NCBI RefSeq assembly: GCF_003403035.1
Contig: NZ_QURN01000014.1
Span: 62,001-126,000 of the forward strand
Source of the DNA: Mesorhizobium denitrificans
GTDB taxonomy: Bacteria > Pseudomonadota > Alphaproteobacteria > Rhizobiales > Rhizobiaceae
DNA: 64,000 bases
Direction: 5' to 3'
This document shows positions 61,086 to 64,000 of this stretch, piece by piece; the first letter of the stretch is position 1, and each line of letters begins with the position of its first letter. The notes beneath the pieces were generated by a model. The model made no database searches. It worked only from the letters and a program-made list of their open reading frames with translations, and was not told the origin of the DNA. Position numbers and translations under genes: made by a program.

Positions 61086-62023
61086 CTATATCTCGTTTCC
61101 GAACTCGGCAGATCAGGCCCGCCGTAGATTTGGGGCTGACGCCAGCCGAGTAAGCCGGTCATCGCACCCGCATGGAGCACCGCACGCAACAAGGCGCGCT
61201 TTGCGCTCACTTCATGAAAGGGAGGAGCGAATACAGACCCCAAACTGTATACAAATTTGGCGAACGCTATCGGAAGTTGCTTTGCAACACCCGACGCGCT
61301 CTTGCGCCGCAACAGCCCGCCATGCGTTTGCCCGGAACGAAAGCGGCGGCGCGCCAGCCATTTGAAGCAGGCGCGATTTTCAGGAACCGGCTCTTCCACC
61401 CACGCTTCAGGCGCGAACTCGATCCGCCCGCCTGCAGCGAACACCGCATCAAAAAACTCTGTATCTTCGCCGCCGCTCTTGCCGCGCGCCAGGTCGAAGC
61501 GTCTACCGATCACGCTGGCCGCGCCGACCTTCACCAGCACGTTGCAAGAATAACCCGTCCGTATCTCGCCCTTGACCCAAACGGGCCTCGTCTCGTGAAA
61601 ATTTCCGGCCTTAAGCCAATCCGGTGCGTGTTCGTCGTAGCGAGCGCGAACCGGCCCCAGCACGACATCCGCCCCGCTTTGACGAGCCTTCGCAACCAGA
61701 GCCGAAAGCCAGTTTCCGGTCGCCGTCTCATCATCATCGATAAAGGCGAAATAATCGCCGGAAACAGCGTCCAGACAGGCGTTGCGGGCGATGGAAATAT
61801 TGCGCGCAGGGCTGTGCAGATACTGGATCGGCAGATCGAGCCAGCCGGCGCATTCTTCTACAAGCGCCTTCGCGCTGGGCAGGTCATCATTGTCGGAAAC
61901 GATTACCCGTATAGAAACACCCCGCGGCAAGCGTTGGGCAGCAACAGACTTCAGCGTGGCAGCAAGTCCCGGTCGGCGAAACGTGCAAATGCAGATGTCT
62001 ATTCTCGAGCCAATGCGCTTCAT
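61082..62023 (-). CDS. exoM: Family 2 glycosyltransferase, ExoM-like
   Basis: A 313-residue GT-A enzyme from ATG 62023 (MKRIGSRIDICICTFRRPGL), which overlaps the ExoA-like stop by 4 bp. IDICICTFRRPGLAATLKSV, VSDNDDLPSAK and FAFIDDDETATGNWL with the DDD site match ExoM, which adds a glucose to the succinoglycan repeat in S. meliloti (309 residues there). A longer reading from 62080 lies over the upstream gene. Part of the minus-strand run ending in exoP. Confidence 0.85.
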   Translation of the reverse strand: MKRIGSRIDICICTFRRPGLAATLKSVAAQRLPRGVSIRVIVSDNDDLPSAKALVEECAGWLDLPIQYLHSPARNISIARNACLDAVSGDYFAFIDDDETATGNWLSALVAKARQSGADVVLGPVRARYDEHAPDWLKAGNFHETRPVWVKGEIRTGYSCNVLVKVGAASVIGRRFDLARGKSGGEDTEFFDAVFAAGGRIEFAPEAWVEEPVPENRACFKWLARRRFRSGQTHGGLLRRKSASGVAKQLPIAFAKFVYSLGSVFAPPFHEVSAKRALLRAVLHAGAMTGLLGWRQPQIYGGPDLPSSETRYR

Positions 62024-63009
62024 GCCGAGGGCCTCGCGGATTGCGAGGCGAACAATTGCCTCCAGAAACCAAGCGACCACGCAAAATGCATGACAATGGC
62101 GGAAACGGCGGACAGCACGAGATCAGGCTTGCGCTCCGATATCGCCAGCCAGAAGCCGAACAGGAAGCACACGCCAAGCCATGCGACAGCGGGAATAGCC
62201 GCAACCCAATAGATCGCGGAGCCAAGCGCGAGGAGGAGTGCGGGGCAAACCAGAAGCGGCGCAAGCTGGCGAATGCTCGGCAGCGTGCGGTGCTTCAGCA
62301 GATTTTTCGCCCTGCCCCGCCCATACGCCATGTATTGCTTGAACAATCCGCCGAACGTTTCACGTGGGTAATAGATCATATGCGTGCGGCCAGAGAGCCA
62401 GATCCGGAAGCCGTTCAGCTTTAGCCGGTGGTCGAGTTCGGCATCTTCATTGTGCGAGAAATTCTCATCATAGCCGCCAGCGGCAAGGAAGGCCCTCGTC
62501 CTGAAAAGCGCGTGGTGGCCATGATCGACCCACTCACCGCCCGACCCGTGTCTGTGCTTGGAACCGCCGGTGCCCAGTTTGGAATTCTGGATGGCCGCAT
62601 TCGCGCGCTGGATCCGTTCCATGCCCTCCGTGTACATCGAAACGACGACCGAATCCGCGCCTTTCTCCTCCGCCTCGGCGAGCAGCTTTTCGCAAAAATC
62701 GACTGGATATTTGCCATGCGCATCCAGCCGCAGCATGTACCGGGAATTCATGCCGTGGCGGACGACTGCAAGATTGATTCCCGCGCTTTGAATGCGCGCA
62801 GGATTGTCCATCAAAGCCACGCGTTCGCTGCCGCGCATGAAATCTTCAACGATTTGCTTTGACCGATCATCACTGCCGCCGTCGACAACGAGGATACGGG
62901 CCCCGACCTTCTCCGCCACCGGATCCACCCATCCCAGAAGCGCACCGATATGGCGCTCTTCATTGAGACACGGAATGACAATCAGGATATCAGCATCGCT
63001 ATGCGTCAT
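62020..63009 (-). CDS. exoA: Family 2 glycosyltransferase, ExoA-like
   Basis: A 329-residue protein, close to the 330 of S. meliloti ExoA. ILIVIPCLNEERHIGALL opens the fold, VVDGGSDDRSKQIV and LRLDAHGKYPVDFCEKLL hold the donor site, GSGGEWVDHGHHALFRTRAF follows, and DEDAELDHRLKLNG-like NEDAELDHRLKLNG is the acceptor site. Two to three membrane helices lie at the C-terminus. ExoA adds a glucose to the repeat unit. It overlaps its neighbours by 4 bp on both sides. Confidence 0.88.
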   Translation of the reverse strand: MTHSDADILIVIPCLNEERHIGALLGWVDPVAEKVGARILVVDGGSDDRSKQIVEDFMRGSERVALMDNPARIQSAGINLAVVRHGMNSRYMLRLDAHGKYPVDFCEKLLAEAEEKGADSVVVSMYTEGMERIQRANAAIQNSKLGTGGSKHRHGSGGEWVDHGHHALFRTRAFLAAGGYDENFSHNEDAELDHRLKLNGFRIWLSGRTHMIYYPRETFGGLFKQYMAYGRGRAKNLLKHRTLPSIRQLAPLLVCPALLLALGSAIYWVAAIPAVAWLGVCFLFGFWLAISERKPDLVLSAVSAIVMHFAWSLGFWRQLFASQSARPSA

Positions 63010-64000
63010 GCGGCCCTCCGGTCGAGGATCGAAGGCTCCAGGGAAACAACTGGATGTTTTGAACGCGGAAGCTGCGCAACAAGTTCGCGGCAGTCCCGCG
63101 CGGTGCAGACCCAGGTCGATGGATCGACCGCCGCGATGCGCGCCTGATGTTCTGCGTAGTCGGCCTCACTGAATGTGCCGAGGACTTCCTTTAGCGTTTC
63201 GGGAGAAGCCTCATCGAGTAGAATTCCAAATCCCTTGCGAGCGAGGAATTTTCCAACTTCGGTGCGCCGCAAAGCAATCGGAACCGCGCCGAACCGGCAA
63301 CCTTCATAAAGCCTGTTGGGCAGGAGCCATTCCGAATTCTGGCCTTCCTCGAAGAAGTCAATGGCCCACGTAAAATGCACATGGCCATAGATCGTGGCCA
63401 TGTCTTCCGGGTTGCGATACGCGCCCTCGAATGAAAGATACGGCTCGCTGACCACCGCAGAACGGAAACCCGGTATCTCGCGCATCGCGGGGCGACCGCG
63501 CAGTTGCACCTTCACCCGCCCATCCATCTTGCGCGAAAGATCGCTTAGAATTGCGAGTGACCGGCTGCACCTGAGTGCACCGAACCAGCCAATGACCCAA
63601 GGCGGCGAAACATCCGCTGAACGATCCGGCGCAGCGCCAACATATTCGGCATCAAGATCGAGCAGGCGATTTTCGACGATCAACGACGGTGCTGCACACT
63701 GCCCATAAGCGTCAAAATACTGCGCCAGAAACGCTGGCGAACTGGTCAGCAACAGGCTGACTTCGTTGGACAGCCTGCGCTCCAGCCAGCGAAGCCCAAT
63801 GCCGACCGCATCCTTGCGCAACAGCAGGCGGTGAATGTCGAGGCACTCGTAAACAATCGGAATATTGTCATCGCCAAAGCTGGCTGTAGCCCGCCGAGCC
63901 AAAAACAACGTTTCGAGATTGCGCGCGATAATACAATCCGGCTTTGAAACCCCGCTTAACAGCTTTCGCAGATTGGTCGCAGCGCCGAACACCGCCGAAA
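63006..64000 (-). CDS. exoL: Glycosyltransferase, ExoL-like, 5' end outside the window
   Basis: The frame is open to the window edge, so the N-terminus is missing; about 331 residues are visible. The part seen has DCIIARNLETLFLARRA, PIVYECLDIHRLLL, WVIGWFGALRCSRSLAILSDL and a C-terminal LLPNRLYEGCRFGAVPIAL with the Glu expected in GT4-like GT-B enzymes. The pattern and the place directly before exoA and exoM fit ExoL, a succinoglycan glucosyltransferase of about 400 residues. Its stop overlaps the exoA start by 4 bp. Confidence 0.78.
   Translation of the reverse strand, partial: SAVFGAATNLRKLLSGVSKPDCIIARNLETLFLARRATASFGDDNIPIVYECLDIHRLLLRKDAVGIGLRWLERRLSNEVSLLLTSSPAFLAQYFDAYGQCAAPSLIVENRLLDLDAEYVGAAPDRSADVSPPWVIGWFGALRCSRSLAILSDLSRKMDGRVKVQLRGRPAMREIPGFRSAVVSEPYLSFEGAYRNPEDMATIYGHVHFTWAIDFFEEGQNSEWLLPNRLYEGCRFGAVPIALRRTEVGKFLARKGFGILLDEASPETLKEVLGTFSEADYAEHQARIAAVDPSTWVCTARDCRELVAQLPRSKHPVVSLEPSILDRRAA

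Overview
The window is chromosomal DNA of moderately high GC from an alphaproteobacterium of the order Hyphomicrobiales (Rhizobiales), most like the Phyllobacteriaceae/Rhizobiaceae. The case rests on gene content and protein style: Pha/Mnh antiporter genes, a type II isocitrate dehydrogenase next to alaS, an ExoP/ExoM/ExoA/ExoL/ExoK/ExoQ-like exopolysaccharide set, DUF2934 and DUF3008 small proteins, and rhizobial-style palindromic intergenic repeats. No rRNA operon, insertion sequence, prophage or CRISPR array was seen. Species cannot be named from the sequence alone.

Layout. 1-854 is the end of a Na+/H+ antiporter operon (mnhE partial, mnhF, mnhG). 994-3335 is a TRAP transporter membrane pair (DctQ, long DctM) without an adjacent binding protein. 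3338-4687 holds three small poorly known genes. 4858-13748 is mostly housekeeping: map, radC, a TerC-family gene, rimO, a GST, rpsD, a DUF3008 gene, murI, trmJ and icd. 14033-20819 is alaS, a long CapD/WbpM-type nucleotide-sugar dehydratase and cpdB. 20882-22626 is a divergent Lrp-type regulator and alanine dehydrogenase. 22742-24005 holds tRNA-Gly(TCC), tRNA-Tyr(GTA) and rlmB. 24209-27692 is the glyoxylate/tartronate semialdehyde operon gcl-hyi-glxR. 27896-34607 has maeB, gltX, an MFS gene and nadE. 34780-38572 is purL-bolA-grxD, with an opposing secreted phosphodiester glycosidase gene inserted between bolA and grxD. 38693-51591 has a Bcr/CflA pump, an inositol-phosphatase-like gene, ttcA, aspS, two more MFS genes, rnd, a MAPEG gene with guaB, rlmE and ppx.

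The accessory part is 52220-64000, an exopolysaccharide locus. It contains a secreted GH16 glycanase (ExoK-like), a polymerase (ExoQ-like), an acyltransferase, glycosyltransferases of several families, the chain-length/tyrosine kinase ExoP, and an ExoM-ExoA-ExoL-like run that leaves the window. Genes are packed with 4-bp overlaps. The parts fit a Wzy-dependent pathway: transferases build a lipid-linked repeat, the acyltransferase decorates it, the ExoQ-like protein polymerises it, ExoP controls length and export, and the glycanase trims the product. Two of the transferases are not of a kind I can tie to a known exo step.

No wholly new system is proven here. The signals most worth following are a pair of 10-bp direct repeats 22 bp apart in the exoK/exoQ intergenic region with related sequence in the second exo promoter region; a 12-bp inverted repeat in the rpsD leader; a hairpin suggesting a small RNA or attenuator at 3752-3835; two copies and one remnant of a palindromic repeat; and four convergent gene pairs whose stop codons overlap by exactly 4 bp.
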